DNA from: Paraburkholderia kururiensis
Lineage (GTDB): Bacteria; Pseudomonadota; Gammaproteobacteria; Burkholderiales; Burkholderiaceae
Direction: 5' to 3'
Assembly: GCF_034424375.1 (NCBI RefSeq)
Contig: NZ_CP139965.1
Coordinates: 4,464,001 to 4,528,000 of the forward strand
DNA: 64,000 bases
Notes under the pieces: generated by a model
Seen by the model: only the letters and a program-made list of their open reading frames with translations
Database searches by the model: none
Told to the model about the DNA's origin: nothing
Part shown: piece by piece, positions 1 through 8,401 of the stretch
Layout: the number at the start of each line of letters is the position of its first letter
Numbering within the stretch: the first letter of the stretch is position 1
Translations under genes and position numbers: made by a program

Positions 1-169
1 TCACGCTCTGGATCGTGGCGTGCGCGTAAGGCGAGCGCACGAATACGGCGTACGTCTGTTGCGGCAGCACGATGTCGTCGGTGTACTGGCCGCTGCCGGT
101 GAGGAAGCGATAGTCCTCCTTGCGCTTCACGGAGGCGCCGATCATCCGTTGCTGTTCGGGTGCGTTCAT
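1..169 (-). CDS. Molybdopterin-binding large subunit of a xanthine dehydrogenase/CO dehydrogenase-family oxidoreductase (5' fragment)
   Basis: Only the first 56 codons are inside the window; the gene runs off the left edge. The frame begins MNAPEQQRMIGASVKRKED and continues through FLTGSGQYTDDI, the typical N-terminus of CoxL/XdhB-type molybdenum hydroxylase large subunits, which bind the Mo-molybdopterin cytosine dinucleotide cofactor and carry the substrate site. Eleven bases separate it from the stop of the 2Fe-2S subunit gene upstream, so the two are very probably co-transcribed. The substrate (CO, an aldehyde, xanthine, nicotinate or isoquinoline type) cannot be told from this fragment. 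A medium FAD-binding subunit is not seen here. Confidence 0.85.
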   Translation of the reverse strand, partial: MNAPEQQRMIGASVKRKEDYRFLTGSGQYTDDIVLPQQTYAVFVRSPYAHATIQSV

Positions 170-180
170 GGTCGGCTCCT

Positions 181-666
181 TCACGCGCGCGGCGCGTCCG
201 CCTTCATGGCGGCGGCGCCTTCCAGCACGGCTTTCACGATGTTGTGATAACCCGTGCAGCGGCACAGGTTGCCGTCCAGCTGACGGCGCACGTCGGCTTC
301 GGTGAGATCGGGGTTCTGCGCAACGAGGGCCGCGGCGCTCATCACCATGCCCGGCGTGCAGAAACCGCATTGCAGTCCGTGGCATTCGCGAAACGCGGCC
401 TGCATGGGATGCAGCGCGCCGTTGGCCGCGAGTCCTTCGATGGTGGTGACGTCGGCGCCTTCGGCCTGCACGGCAAGCATGTTGCACGCCTTCACGGCGC
501 GGCCGTTCAGATGGACGGTGCAGGCGCCGCATTGCGCGGTGTCGCAGCCGATGTGGGTGCCGGTCAGGCGCAGCTTGTCGCGTAGAAACTGGACCAGCAG
601 CGTATGAGGCTCGACCTCGGCGGTCACGGGCGCGTCGTTGACCGTCAGGCGGATACTGATCGCCAT
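181..666 (-). CDS. 2Fe-2S iron-sulfur small subunit of a molybdenum hydroxylase (CoxS/XdhC-type)
   Basis: A 161-residue electron-transfer subunit. Residues 1-80 form the plant-ferredoxin 2Fe-2S domain, with cysteines 41, 46, 49 and 61 as ligands. Residues 85-155 form the helical second 2Fe-2S domain, with cysteines 100, 103, 135 and 137 (LQCGFCTPG and NLCRCTGY). In this family the clusters relay electrons from the Mo centre to FAD or a cytochrome. The ATG at 666 is chosen because AGGAGA lies just upstream and the protein starts MAISIRLTVN as in the family; a longer in-frame start adds 14 unlikely residues. It is first in the operon with the large subunit 11 bp downstream. The two-subunit arrangement fits isoquinoline or aldehyde oxidase relatives as well as CO dehydrogenase. 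Confidence 0.93.
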   Translation of the reverse strand: MAISIRLTVNDAPVTAEVEPHTLLVQFLRDKLRLTGTHIGCDTAQCGACTVHLNGRAVKACNMLAVQAEGADVTTIEGLAANGALHPMQAAFRECHGLQCGFCTPGMVMSAAALVAQNPDLTEADVRRQLDGNLCRCTGYHNIVKAVLEGAAAMKADAPRA

Positions 667-949
667 CGCTTGTCTCCTATGGGGGTAGAGACCTGCCTGG
701 GCCCGCATTCACCTTCACTGTCCTGCCATGTCGCCCGGCTGCCGCTTGTGTGGCCTGCGGCACACCTGCATAGAGGGTCCGACTGGGGTCCGGCTGGTTT
801 GTGCTTTTACGGTGTTGCTCGCGGTGTTGCTACGAATGTCGCCTTCAGTGCTGCCCGGGAAGTAAAGCACAAATTCCGCCGTCGTGCTGCGCGGGTTTTA
901 CCGCTCGGGCCGGGTTGGCGCGGCGGTGGCCGGCTCGGCGCGAGGCGTG
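667..949. other. Intergenic region before the molybdenum hydroxylase operon
   Basis: This stretch lies between the start of the 2Fe-2S subunit gene and the permease terminator. It should contain the hydroxylase operon promoter, but I could not pick a convincing -10/-35 pair. I see no gene in it; the open frames are short and lack ribosome sites. Confidence 0.5.
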
Positions 950-982
950 AAAAAACGGCACATCCGTTGCCGGATGTGCCGT
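950..982 (-). terminator. Rho-independent terminator of the amino-acid permease gene
   Basis: A perfect 12-bp stem (955-966 with 971-982) with a TTGC loop. On the minus strand it is followed by six T residues (950-955 read in reverse). It lies about 85 bp after the permease stop codon. Confidence 0.9.
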
Positions 983-1067
983 TGGGTATGCGCGGCGGCG
1001 AAGGCTGGCCGTGCGCGGTATCGGAGCGAGCGGAAGGCGCCGCGTGCGCCTTGCTCAGTGGCTTGGC

Positions 1068-2471
1068 TCAGTGCGCGTCGGTCGTATGCGCCAGACGCGA
1101 GTGATGACGCGAGTAGCCGAAGTACACCACCATCCCGATCACGAGCCATACGAGGAACGCGATCCACGTAACGGGCTGCAGGTTCACCATCAGGAAGAGG
1201 CACGACGCCACCGCGAGCACCGGCACCACCGGCACGCCGGGGCAGCGGAAGGCGCGCGGCAGCTCGGGATGCGTCTTGCGCAGCACCAGCACGGCGATGG
1301 AGACCATCGAAAAAGCCGCGAGCGTGCCGATGTTGATGAGTTCGGCCAGCACGTTGAGCGGCACGAGCGCGCCGATCAGGCCGAAGAAGATGCCCACGAG
1401 CCACGTGGTGAGGAACGGCGTCGCAAAGCGCGGATGCACGCGCGAAAGCGCGGCGGGCAGCAGGCCATCGCGCGACATGGCGAAGATGACGCGCGTCTGG
1501 CCGTAGCTCATCACGAGAATCACGGTGAGCATGCCGAGCACGGCGCCCAGGTCGATGAAGCCGGCCACCCACGTCTGGCCGGCCACCTGCAACGCGTACG
1601 ACACCGGGTGAGAAATGTCGGCAAATTTCGCCGACGGCACGATGCCGGTCACGACCGCCGCCACGACCACGTAGAGCACGGCGCAGACAGCGAGCGACGC
1701 GATGATGCCCACCGGCAGGTCGCGCTTCGGGTTCTTCACTTCCTCGGCTGCGGACGAGACCGAATCGAAGCCGATGAACGCGAAGAACATGACGGCCGCG
1801 GCCCCGAACACGCCGTGCCAGCCGTTCGGCATGAACGGCGTCCAGTTGGCGGGCGTCACGTGGAACACGCCCACTGCGATGACGAGTAGCACGACCGTCA
1901 CCTTGATCGCGACCATGATGTTATTGATGCGCGTGGATTCGCGCACGCCGACGGAGAGCAGCGCGGTGATCGCCATCATCACGAGGAAGGCGGGCAAGTT
2001 GAAGAGCGTGGTGACGCCCTTTACGGCCCCCGGCGCGGCCGTGAGCGCCACGGGCAGCGCAATGCCGAAGCCCGAGAGCAGTGATTGCAGGTAGCCCGAC
2101 CAGCCCACCGAGACCGCCGAGGTGGCGAGCCCGTATTCCAGCATCAGGTCCCAGCCGATGACCCAGGCTGCAAGCTCGCCGAGCGTCGCGTACGAATAGG
2201 TGTAGATGGAGCCGGCAACAGGGATCGTGGAAGCGAACTCGGCGTAGGCGAGCGCGGCGAAACAGCAGGCAATGGCGGCGATCACGAAGGAGACCATCAG
2301 CGCGGGGCCGGCCTGAACTGCGCCTGTGCCGGTCAGCACGAAGATGCCCGTGCCGATGATGGCGCCGATGCCGAGAAACGTGAGGTCGAGGGCGCCGAGG
2401 GCTTTTTTGAGGCCGGCGCTTTGCGCCCCGGCCAGCATGTGTTCGACGTTTTTCCTGCGAAAGAGGGACAT
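1068..2471 (-). CDS. APC-superfamily amino-acid permease (cationic amino-acid transporter-like)
   Basis: A 467-residue integral inner-membrane protein with roughly 12 hydrophobic segments. The N-terminal helix 1 carries the APC signature GIGAIIGTGIFVLTG (about residues 34-48), whose broken helix binds the substrate amino group and carboxylate. Further family features are FFAFIGFDSVSSAAEEVKNP around residue 230, typical of the YfnA/CAT branch, and a conserved YGQTRVIFAMSRDGLLP near residue 325. The short C-terminus after the last helix is cytoplasmic. Substrate specificity cannot be read from sequence. The gene stands alone with its own terminator. Its upstream region carries an unusual 11-bp-spaced repeat (see 2551-2592). 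Confidence 0.9.
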   Translation of the reverse strand: MSLFRRKNVEHMLAGAQSAGLKKALGALDLTFLGIGAIIGTGIFVLTGTGAVQAGPALMVSFVIAAIACCFAALAYAEFASTIPVAGSIYTYSYATLGELAAWVIGWDLMLEYGLATSAVSVGWSGYLQSLLSGFGIALPVALTAAPGAVKGVTTLFNLPAFLVMMAITALLSVGVRESTRINNIMVAIKVTVVLLVIAVGVFHVTPANWTPFMPNGWHGVFGAAAVMFFAFIGFDSVSSAAEEVKNPKRDLPVGIIASLAVCAVLYVVVAAVVTGIVPSAKFADISHPVSYALQVAGQTWVAGFIDLGAVLGMLTVILVMSYGQTRVIFAMSRDGLLPAALSRVHPRFATPFLTTWLVGIFFGLIGALVPLNVLAELINIGTLAAFSMVSIAVLVLRKTHPELPRAFRCPGVPVVPVLAVASCLFLMVNLQPVTWIAFLVWLVIGMVVYFGYSRHHSRLAHTTDAH

Positions 2472-2550
2472 TGTCCGGGGTCTCCTGTGATGCCTGCGCC
2501 GCCGTCCGCGTTCTGTGCGGGGGCGCGCCGATAGTGCGTTTCCGGATGAG

Positions 2551-2592
2551 CGGAAACTGAGGCGAAACTAAACGGAAAACTAAGGGGAAACC
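2551..2592. repeat. Four GAAAC-type direct repeats at about 11-bp spacing upstream of the permease
   Basis: GAAACT begins at 2553 and 2564, GAAAAC at 2575 and GAAACC at 2587, a spacing of 11, 11 and 12 bp, close to one DNA turn. They lie about 80-120 bp before the permease start, within the 359-bp gap 2472-2830. They could be a tandem operator or a curved-DNA element; no known protein is assigned. The rest of the gap shows no gene. Confidence 0.5.
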
Positions 2593-2830
2593 CGCGATTT
2601 TAGCCGATGTGGGATGGCGGCTCTCTCGGGCGCGGCGCTCCGGCAGGGTGGAATGGAGAGAAAGTCGCCCCATGTTGGGGCGCAGGGAGCGCGAAGTTCA
2701 CGCTTGGGTACGCAGGGGGAGCGGGCTTTTGCGGATTCGGGCAAATTGCCGCAATGAAAGCGCGGCGGCGTGCAGATGCGTTTCGGGGGCCCTTCTTGGG
2801 CCTTCCCCGAGCGTTCGCCGTGCCGCTGCC

Positions 2831-3487
2831 TCAGCCCGTCATCGCGGGGTTCAGGTCGATGAGGCGGTTGCTCATCACGTAGAACGTGAGTTCGGCGTTG
2901 TTGCTGAGCTTCATCTTCTCCAGCAGCCGCGTGCGGTACACGCTCACCGTCTTGACCGACAGCGACAGCGCTTCTGCGATGTCCGTGAGGCGCTTGCCCG
3001 AAGCCAGCATGCAGAGCGTCTGGTACTCGCGGTCCGAGAGTTTTTCGTGCGGCAACTGCTCGCCGTCGAACGAGACGTAATCGGCGAGCGCTTCGGCCAT
3101 CGCCGGGCTCACGTACTTGCGGCCGGCCGCGACCTGCTGGATCGCGGCGATCATCTGCGCGGCGTCCACGGTCTTGGAGAGATAGCCCGCCGCGCCGGCC
3201 TTGAGCGCGCGCACGGCGTACTGGTCTTCGCGATACATCGAGAACATCAGCACCGGTATGCGCGGCGCCTTGCGCTTGATCCGCTTCAGCACCTCGACGC
3301 CGTTCGTGTCGGGCAACGAAATGTCGAGCAGGACGACGTCGTAGACGTACTTGCCGACGGCGGCGAGCGCGTCCGCGCCGTTTTCGGCCTCGGAGACTTC
3401 GCGCGCCACGCGGCGGTCCAGCAGCAATTGACGCACGCCCTGGCGCACCACGGCGTGATCGTCCACGAGCAGGATGCGCAGGCTCAT
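2831..3487 (-). CDS. NarL/FixJ-family two-component response regulator
   Basis: A 218-residue cytoplasmic transcription factor. The receiver domain (1-120) has the acidic pair D9/D10, phospho-acceptor D55 in VVLLDISLPD, the conserved Ser in MFSMY and Lys in YLSKT. A LuxR/GerE helix-turn-helix follows (about 155-210: LSDREYQTLCMLASGKRLTDIAEALSLSVKTVSVYR; shown here only as family context). Start MSLRILLV is chosen because its ATG overlaps the kinase stop codon as ATGA (3484-3487), which means translational coupling to the upstream kinase. Its target genes are unknown; the palindromes at 4719-4754 before the operon are a plausible autoregulatory site. Confidence 0.93.
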   Translation of the reverse strand: MSLRILLVDDHAVVRQGVRQLLLDRRVAREVSEAENGADALAAVGKYVYDVVLLDISLPDTNGVEVLKRIKRKAPRIPVLMFSMYREDQYAVRALKAGAAGYLSKTVDAAQMIAAIQQVAAGRKYVSPAMAEALADYVSFDGEQLPHEKLSDREYQTLCMLASGKRLTDIAEALSLSVKTVSVYRTRLLEKMKLSNNAELTFYVMSNRLIDLNPAMTG

Positions 3488-4461
3488 CGCAGGACCTTCG
3501 CCTGGCAAACGGCGCTGGCTTGCGCGGGGACGGCGCCCATCAGCGCGTCCCACGCGAAGCGGGCGCGCAGGCGGGTGCCGTGCTTCGGGCGGCCGGCGGC
3601 GGTGGTAGCGATAGCGGTTGCACCAAGGCGCTTTGCCATGATCTGCAACTTGCCGCCGAAGGCTTCGCAGCGCACCCGCATACCGCTGACGCCGAAATGG
3701 CCGTCGAACTCGGCGTCGTCGTGGTCGACTGCCGAGCGGCAGCGCCGGGCGGCGCGCGGGGAGAGACCGACACCGTCGTCGCTGACGATCAGCGTGAGGT
3801 AGCGGCGGCTCGTTTCGATCTGGACGTCGGCGCCCGTTGCCTGCGCGTGCCGCGCTACGTTAGTGAGCGCTTCCTGTGCGACCCGGAAGACGGCCAGCGC
3901 AGAGGCCGGCGGAAGCCGCGTGAGCCGCACGTCGGCGGCGCAGACCAGGCTGGTGCGAAGGCCGGTGCGCTGGGCGAAGCCGCCCGTCCATTGAGACAGC
4001 GCGCGCACGATGCCCGCGTCCAGTTGCGGTGCGTGCAGACCGGCGAGGGCCTGGCGCACGGCGTCGCCCGTCGCTTCGAGCGACCGACGGACGAGCGCGA
4101 ACGCCTCCAGCGCGGCTTGCGGGGCGTGGTCGGCAAGGCGTGTTTCGAGATTGGCGAGGGCAAAGTGGGTGGCCGTGAGTTCGGCGCCCACGCTGTCGTG
4201 CAACTCGCGCGCGAGCTGGCGTCGCGTGGCTTCGCCCACAGCGGCCAGTTCGGCGGCGAGCGCGTTCACGCGAGTCCGCAGGCGGACGAGTTCGGAGACG
4301 CCATTGGCCTGCAACGGCGTGGCCGCAGCCGCGGTTACGGCGAGCGAAGGCGGATCGCCCGGTGCGAGCGTGCGCATGTCTGCGGCCGGCGTGCCGCGTG
4401 CCGCACGCTTTGGGCGGGCGGGCACACTGCCGCTGATCGGTATGACGGTCGACGTATCCAT
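3484..4461 (-). CDS. Soluble HisKA_3-type sensor histidine kinase
   Basis: A 325-residue kinase of the NarX/DegS type. A coiled-coil-like helix (55-80) leads into the dimerisation and phospho-acceptor motif RQLARELHDSVG with His88. An HATPase_c domain follows: VAQEALTNVARHA is the N box and SDDGVGL the G1 box. There is no transmembrane segment and no recognisable PAS, GAF or HAMP domain; the first 50 residues are Pro/Ala-rich and look disordered. It therefore senses a cytoplasmic signal or a partner protein. The segment between the G1 box and the later GVSGMRVR motif is slightly long. It is the first gene of the operon; GGGAG lies before its ATG. Confidence 0.9.
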   Translation of the reverse strand: MDTSTVIPISGSVPARPKRAARGTPAADMRTLAPGDPPSLAVTAAAATPLQANGVSELVRLRTRVNALAAELAAVGEATRRQLARELHDSVGAELTATHFALANLETRLADHAPQAALEAFALVRRSLEATGDAVRQALAGLHAPQLDAGIVRALSQWTGGFAQRTGLRTSLVCAADVRLTRLPPASALAVFRVAQEALTNVARHAQATGADVQIETSRRYLTLIVSDDGVGLSPRAARRCRSAVDHDDAEFDGHFGVSGMRVRCEAFGGKLQIMAKRLGATAIATTAAGRPKHGTRLRARFAWDALMGAVPAQASAVCQAKVLR

Positions 4462-4698
4462 GACTCTCCCTTGAGGAAGCGGTTCAGCCAGACGGTTTGC
4501 GTCGATTGACGAAGGCGCCGAACGGATATCGCGCTACGGCGCGGAACCAGAAAATTACCACGGCCGGGCGTAACGAAATTTACATTCAGTAACAAGGCGG
4601 CGCGCAGTCTTGACGGCCCCAAGGCATGCCCAGGCTGCGCCGCGATGATAGCCCAAAAAAATGTAAAAAGCAGTCAGGACAAGGCTTCGCGAGCGGTT

Positions 4699-4754
4699 TT
4701 TATACGACAGTCTGAGGTATGTCGGCCAAGTCCTTGTAGGAAGAATGCCGACAT
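4699..4754 (-). promoter_or_regulatory. Candidate activated promoter with nested palindromes before the two-component operon
   Basis: On the minus strand TATAAA (4704-4699) is a good -10, but the expected -35 position reads GGCCGA, which is poor. Centred over and upstream of that position lies a perfect 8-bp inverted repeat (ATGTCGGC at 4719-4726 with GCCGACAT at 4747-4754). Nested inside it is TCCT-TGT-AGGA (4731-4741). A weak -35 overlapped by a palindrome suggests an activator site, possibly for the response regulator itself. The surrounding gap 4462-4842 holds no gene that I can support and is locally AT-richer than its neighbours. Confidence 0.5.
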
Positions 4755-4842
4755 GAAAGGTAAAGGGAAGGTGGGGATTTGTAACGGCGGGACACCGCGG
4801 CGGTGCGGTCAGGTTGCGTCTGCCCCACATCCCTTCCAGACG

Positions 4843-4870
4843 AAAAAAAACCGGAGCCCAAAGCTCCGGT
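4843..4870 (-). terminator. Rho-independent terminator of fpr
   Basis: An 8-bp stem ACCGGAGC/GCTCCGGT (4850-4857 with 4863-4870) with a five-base loop. It is followed on the minus strand by eight T residues, about 70 bp after the fpr stop. Confidence 0.9.
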
Positions 4871-4938
4871 TTCCACTGCCAGCCGCCGCCGAGCGGCGAG
4901 GCGTTATCCATCCGCACACCGTAGTGCGCGTTTCACCC

Positions 4939-5709
4939 TCAGCCCACGAACGCCTTTTCCACCACGTAGTGGCCGGGGTCGTTATTGCTGCCTTCCTTGA
5001 AGCCGAGGCCGTCCAGCAGTTCGCGCGTGTCGCGCAGCATGTGCGGGCTGCCGCACAGCATGACGCGGTCGTTTTCCAGCGAGAACGGCGGCACGTTCAG
5101 GTCTTCGAACAGCTTCTTCGTTTCGATCAGCTCGGTGATGCGGCCGCGGTTCTCGAACGTCTCGCGCGTGACCGTCGGGTAATAGACCAGCTTTTCGCGC
5201 ACGACGTCGCCCAGGTACTCGTGGTTGCGCAGGTCTTCGGTGATGAATTCCTTGTACGCCAGTTCGTCGACGAAACGGCAGGTGTGCGTGAGCACCACCT
5301 TTTCGTAGCGGTCGTACACGTCCGGGTCTTTGATGATCGACATGAACGGCGCGAGCCCCGTGCCCGTGGAAAGCAGCCACAGCGTCTTGCCGGGCAGCAG
5401 GTTGTCAGCCATGAGCGTGCCGGTAGGCTTCTTGCCGATCAGCACCGAGTCGCCCACCTTCAGGTGTTGCAGACGCGAGGTGAGGGGGCCGTCCTGAACC
5501 TTGATGCTCAGGAATTCCAGGTGCTCTTCGTAGTTCGCGCTCGCCATGCTGTAGGCGCGGATCAACGGCTTGCCGTCGACTTCGAGGCCCACCATCGTGA
5601 ACTGGCCGTTCTCGAAACGCAGGCCCGGGTCGCGCGTGCAGGTGAAGGTGAAGAGCGTGTCGGTCCAGTGATGGACGGAAAGAACGGTTTGCGTGGTCAG
5701 ATTGCTCAT
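4939..5709 (-). CDS. fpr: Ferredoxin/flavodoxin--NADP+ reductase
   Basis: A 256-residue cytoplasmic flavoprotein of the bacterial Fpr type, which moves electrons between NADPH and ferredoxin or flavodoxin. The FAD domain has RAYSMASANY (the RxYS motif binding FAD) and the NADP domain has STGTGLAPFMS and VMLCGSPHM. The C-terminus HYVVEKAFVG ends beyond the aromatic position, as in the Azotobacter-like subclass rather than plastidic FNRs. Start MSNLTTQTV is chosen over an upstream in-frame ATG because the extra 30 residues look unlike the family. Such enzymes commonly respond to oxidative stress. A TTTCATGAAA palindrome at 5915-5924 in the upstream gap (5710-6000) could be regulatory. Confidence 0.95.
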   Translation of the reverse strand: MSNLTTQTVLSVHHWTDTLFTFTCTRDPGLRFENGQFTMVGLEVDGKPLIRAYSMASANYEEHLEFLSIKVQDGPLTSRLQHLKVGDSVLIGKKPTGTLMADNLLPGKTLWLLSTGTGLAPFMSIIKDPDVYDRYEKVVLTHTCRFVDELAYKEFITEDLRNHEYLGDVVREKLVYYPTVTRETFENRGRITELIETKKLFEDLNVPPFSLENDRVMLCGSPHMLRDTRELLDGLGFKEGSNNDPGHYVVEKAFVG

Positions 5710-6000
5710 GGTTCCAGGATGTGCAAAACAAGGGCCGCGGCGGCAGGCGCCGGCTGGCAGGCAAAGGCTGTGTGCTGCGCGAACCCGGTCCGGGAACAAT
5801 GCGCAATCGGCTATTTTACCGCGCCTCGTGAGGGCGGGCGCCGTAGCGGCGGAACGCGGGACGGGTGTGGGGGTATGGCTCGCGTGCGGATGGTCATGCG
5901 GCCCGGCAGACGATTTTCATGAAATGATACCAAACCGCTCCTGCGCCGCAGCATTGACCCTCCTGCGAGAAGAGGTGCTGGCAGGCGCCTGCCGACGCTT

Positions 6001-6645
6001 TCAACGGTCGGCGGCGAGCTTCACACCCAGCCCGACGAGCGCGGCGCCACAGAGCGCATCCACGGGCCGGCGCAGTCGCCGGTAGCCGCGCTGCGTACGC
6101 TCGGCCGCGAACATGAAGGCCACGCTGCTATACCAGCCGGCCGAGAGCGCGGAGATCAGCACGAGCACCACGCCGTAGAACCACAGTGGCGGGTGCTGCG
6201 GGAACATCGCGGCAAACACGCTCGTCCAGAACACGCACGACTTGGGATTCGTGAGGCACGTAACGAGGCCGGTGCGCCACGCGCGGAAGTACGCGCGACG
6301 ATCGGCCGCGGGCGGCGTATCGGCGGGCAGCCTGGTTTGCACAGCATCGTCGCGCCGTGCGCCGGAACGCAGCAGCTTGATGCCGAAGTAGACGAGATAC
6401 AGCGCACCGGCAATGCGGATGCCGCCATAGAGCCAGTCGATTTTTTGCAGCACCGCGGCCACGCCGAGCATGGCGAGCGCCGCCCAGATCGTGGAGGCCG
6501 TGCCCACGCCCAGCGCCGATGCGGCGCCCAGGCCCCGCCGTCCCGCAAGCGACAGCTGCGTGATCATGAAGAAGTTCGGGCCCGGGCTTGCCGCGGCGAA
6601 CAGGTAGACGACGGCGATTTGCAGCAGGATCGGCAGGTAGTGCAT
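6001..6645 (-). CDS. LysE/RhtB-family amino-acid exporter
   Basis: A 214-residue inner-membrane protein with about six hydrophobic helices. It has the family N-terminus with AAASPGPNFFMI (residues 17-28) and the later TNPKSCVFW motif (about 131-139), both typical of RhtB/LysE translocators that export homoserine, threonine, lysine or related compounds by proton antiport. The substrate is not predictable. It is apparently monocistronic: 290 bp separate it from fpr downstream and about 57 bp from the phosphodiesterase gene upstream on the same strand. Confidence 0.92.
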   Translation of the reverse strand: MHYLPILLQIAVVYLFAAASPGPNFFMITQLSLAGRRGLGAASALGVGTASTIWAALAMLGVAAVLQKIDWLYGGIRIAGALYLVYFGIKLLRSGARRDDAVQTRLPADTPPAADRRAYFRAWRTGLVTCLTNPKSCVFWTSVFAAMFPQHPPLWFYGVVLVLISALSAGWYSSVAFMFAAERTQRGYRRLRRPVDALCGAALVGLGVKLAADR

Positions 6646-6702
6646 GGAGGGGGCGCAGAAGCGGAACGGCGAGGCGAAGCGCCGATTCTAGCGCCGCCGC
6701 GC

Positions 6703-7497
6703 TCAGTCCAGACGCAGTTTCGCGATGTACGGCAGATGATCGGAGAGCCACGACGTTTCGGCGGCGGGCTGGATCAGTTCGACCGGCTTCATGCCGCGCA
6801 CGAACATCTTGTCGAGCGCGAGCGCGGGCGAGAACGCCGGGAACGTGCGGGCCGGCTCGCCGAGCAGCGTGGCCACTTCAGACAGGCCGTGTTCGGCGAA
6901 GAGCGGCACCGAGTCGTTGCGCCAGTCGTTGAAGTCGCCGGCCAGCACGAGCGGTCCTTCGGGCGCTTCGCGTGCGATCCAGTGGGCGATCCAGTGCATC
7001 TGGCGCAGCCGGGCCTGGCGCGTGAGCGCAAGGTGCGCGCACAGCAGCGTGACCGAGTGCCCGCCAAACGTCGCGCGCGCGACGAGCAGCCCGCGCCGCT
7101 CGAAACGGTGGGCCGAGATGTCCCAGCGTCCGCCGGGGTCGAGCGGATGCGGCGAGAGAATCGCGTTGCCGTGCCGCCATGACGGTTTGAAGACGTTGGG
7201 CCCCAGCGCGATTTCGAGATCGAGCGCTTGCGCGAGTTCGGTGGCCTGGCAGTGCCAGACGTCGTCGGTGGCGTCTGCCATGCGTTCGCCGAACCCCGCC
7301 GAAAGCACCGGCTGCGGCATGCGCCGCGCCATGGCTTCCTGGAGGAAGTAGGCGTCCGCGTGAACGGACTGCACCCAGCGCTGCATGGCCTGCCACGCGG
7401 TGAAGCCGAGCGGCGAGCGGCCCTTGTGCAGGTTCCAGCTCACCGCGACGAAGTCCTTGCCTTGAGCCGCGCCGGGCAGGTGTTCGGGGTTTCGCAT
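6703..7497 (-). CDS. Endonuclease/exonuclease/phosphatase (EEP) family protein
   Basis: A 264-residue Mg-dependent phosphodiesterase of the DNase I/AP-endonuclease fold. Visible active-site motifs are SWNLHKG near the N-terminus (metal-binding Asn), YFLQEAM (catalytic Glu), VLAGDFNDW (Asp/Asn pair) and SWLSDHLPYIAKL at the C-terminus (the Asp-His dyad). No signal peptide is seen with the start used, MRNPEHLPG. A longer in-frame start would overlap the upstream gene and looks non-coding. The ribosome site is weak, so the start is uncertain. It sits 32 bp after the small exported protein gene, suggesting an operon. The substrate (DNA, phospholipid or sugar phosphate) is unknown. Confidence 0.85.
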   Translation of the reverse strand: MRNPEHLPGAAQGKDFVAVSWNLHKGRSPLGFTAWQAMQRWVQSVHADAYFLQEAMARRMPQPVLSAGFGERMADATDDVWHCQATELAQALDLEIALGPNVFKPSWRHGNAILSPHPLDPGGRWDISAHRFERRGLLVARATFGGHSVTLLCAHLALTRQARLRQMHWIAHWIAREAPEGPLVLAGDFNDWRNDSVPLFAEHGLSEVATLLGEPARTFPAFSPALALDKMFVRGMKPVELIQPAAETSWLSDHLPYIAKLRLD

Positions 7498-7529
7498 GCC
7501 GATGGTGTCCGTGTGGTTCGTTGTTGCTC

Positions 7530-8021
7530 TCACGGCTGGTTCACGAGGCTTGCCCGCACGCGATATTCGAGCGCCGGGTCTTTCGGAAGGATCTGCCAGG
7601 TCGCCCACTGTCCCGACGGCACGCGCAGGCCGGGATGACTCGCCGCCACCTGGCGCGGCTGCGGCGGCAGCGCGCAGCCTTCGGCCGTACGTTGCGGCGT
7701 GTCTTCCTCGAGCACTTCCTGGGCGTCGATGGCGAGCGTCACTTCGTTCGCATTCGCGTCGACGGGCGAGACCGTGAGCGTGCGGGCGAGGTCGATGCTG
7801 CCCGCCGGCTGCTGCTTGCAGCCGACGTTATGAGTGACCACGTGATGATGCGTGTCGGTGCGCGCCTGGCCCACCGTCGTGGTGGCTTCGAAGGTGTCGA
7901 TCTGCTGGCCGTCGCGCATGACCTGCAACTCCCATTGCACGGCCTGCTGCGCATCGGCGAACAGCGGGGCGCCCAGCAGCAAGGCGCCAGGCAGCAGGGC
8001 GGCGAGGCTCGTTTTCCACAT
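7530..8021 (-). CDS. Small exported protein of unknown function
   Basis: A 163-residue protein with a signal peptide (MWKTSLAALLPGALLLGAPLFADA, cleavage predicted after about residue 24). The mature part is mostly polar and probably beta-rich, with a His-rich stretch TDTHHHVVTHNVGC and two cysteines that could form a periplasmic disulfide. I do not recognise a family. The ATG at 8021 has AGAAG just upstream; longer frames lose the signal peptide at the N-terminus. It is transcribed with the EEP-family gene 32 bp downstream, so a joint extracytoplasmic role is possible but unproven. Confidence 0.75.
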   Translation of the reverse strand: MWKTSLAALLPGALLLGAPLFADAQQAVQWELQVMRDGQQIDTFEATTTVGQARTDTHHHVVTHNVGCKQQPAGSIDLARTLTVSPVDANANEVTLAIDAQEVLEEDTPQRTAEGCALPPQPRQVAASHPGLRVPSGQWATWQILPKDPALEYRVRASLVNQP

Positions 8022-8318
8022 GATTCTTCTGGCTCCGTGCGCGGACCTTTGCGTCAATCGCAGACGTTTTACGCGTCTGGCTGTTCCGCCAATCCGCCTC
8101 CATTCGCAATCGACCATCTTACGCCCGATCCGTGCGGCGCCCCACGAGGCCGTCCGCAGGCCGCTGCGGCCTCATGGCGCGCAGGCGGCCCGAACCGATC
8201 GAGGATAGGGCTCACATGTGACAGCGCATCCGCGGGATGGGTTCAGCAACACACCGTTGCTCGCTGCGGGTACGCAATCCGCGGACCCTGTTAGCAGCAC
8301 AGTCTCGCGGCTGCTGGC

Positions 8319-8346
8319 TTGCACGCCAATATTGCATGGCTACACT
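8319..8346 (+). promoter_or_regulatory. Candidate sigma-70 promoter of the AAA+ gene
   Basis: TTGCAC (8319-8324), a 16-bp spacer and TACACT (8341-8346), about 55 bp before the ATG. It lies in the 380-bp divergent gap 8022-8401, which holds no gene that I can support. Confidence 0.4.
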
Positions 8347-8401
8347 GGACTGGAACGGTGCTTGCGTAGCCCGTAAAACGGAAAGCAGGACGGGGTGACA
8401 C

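Noticed and set aside
5915..5924. TTTCATGAAA palindrome upstream of fpr
   Set aside because: Only 10 bp and about 200 bp from the start codon; could be chance. Mentioned with fpr but not raised as a finding.
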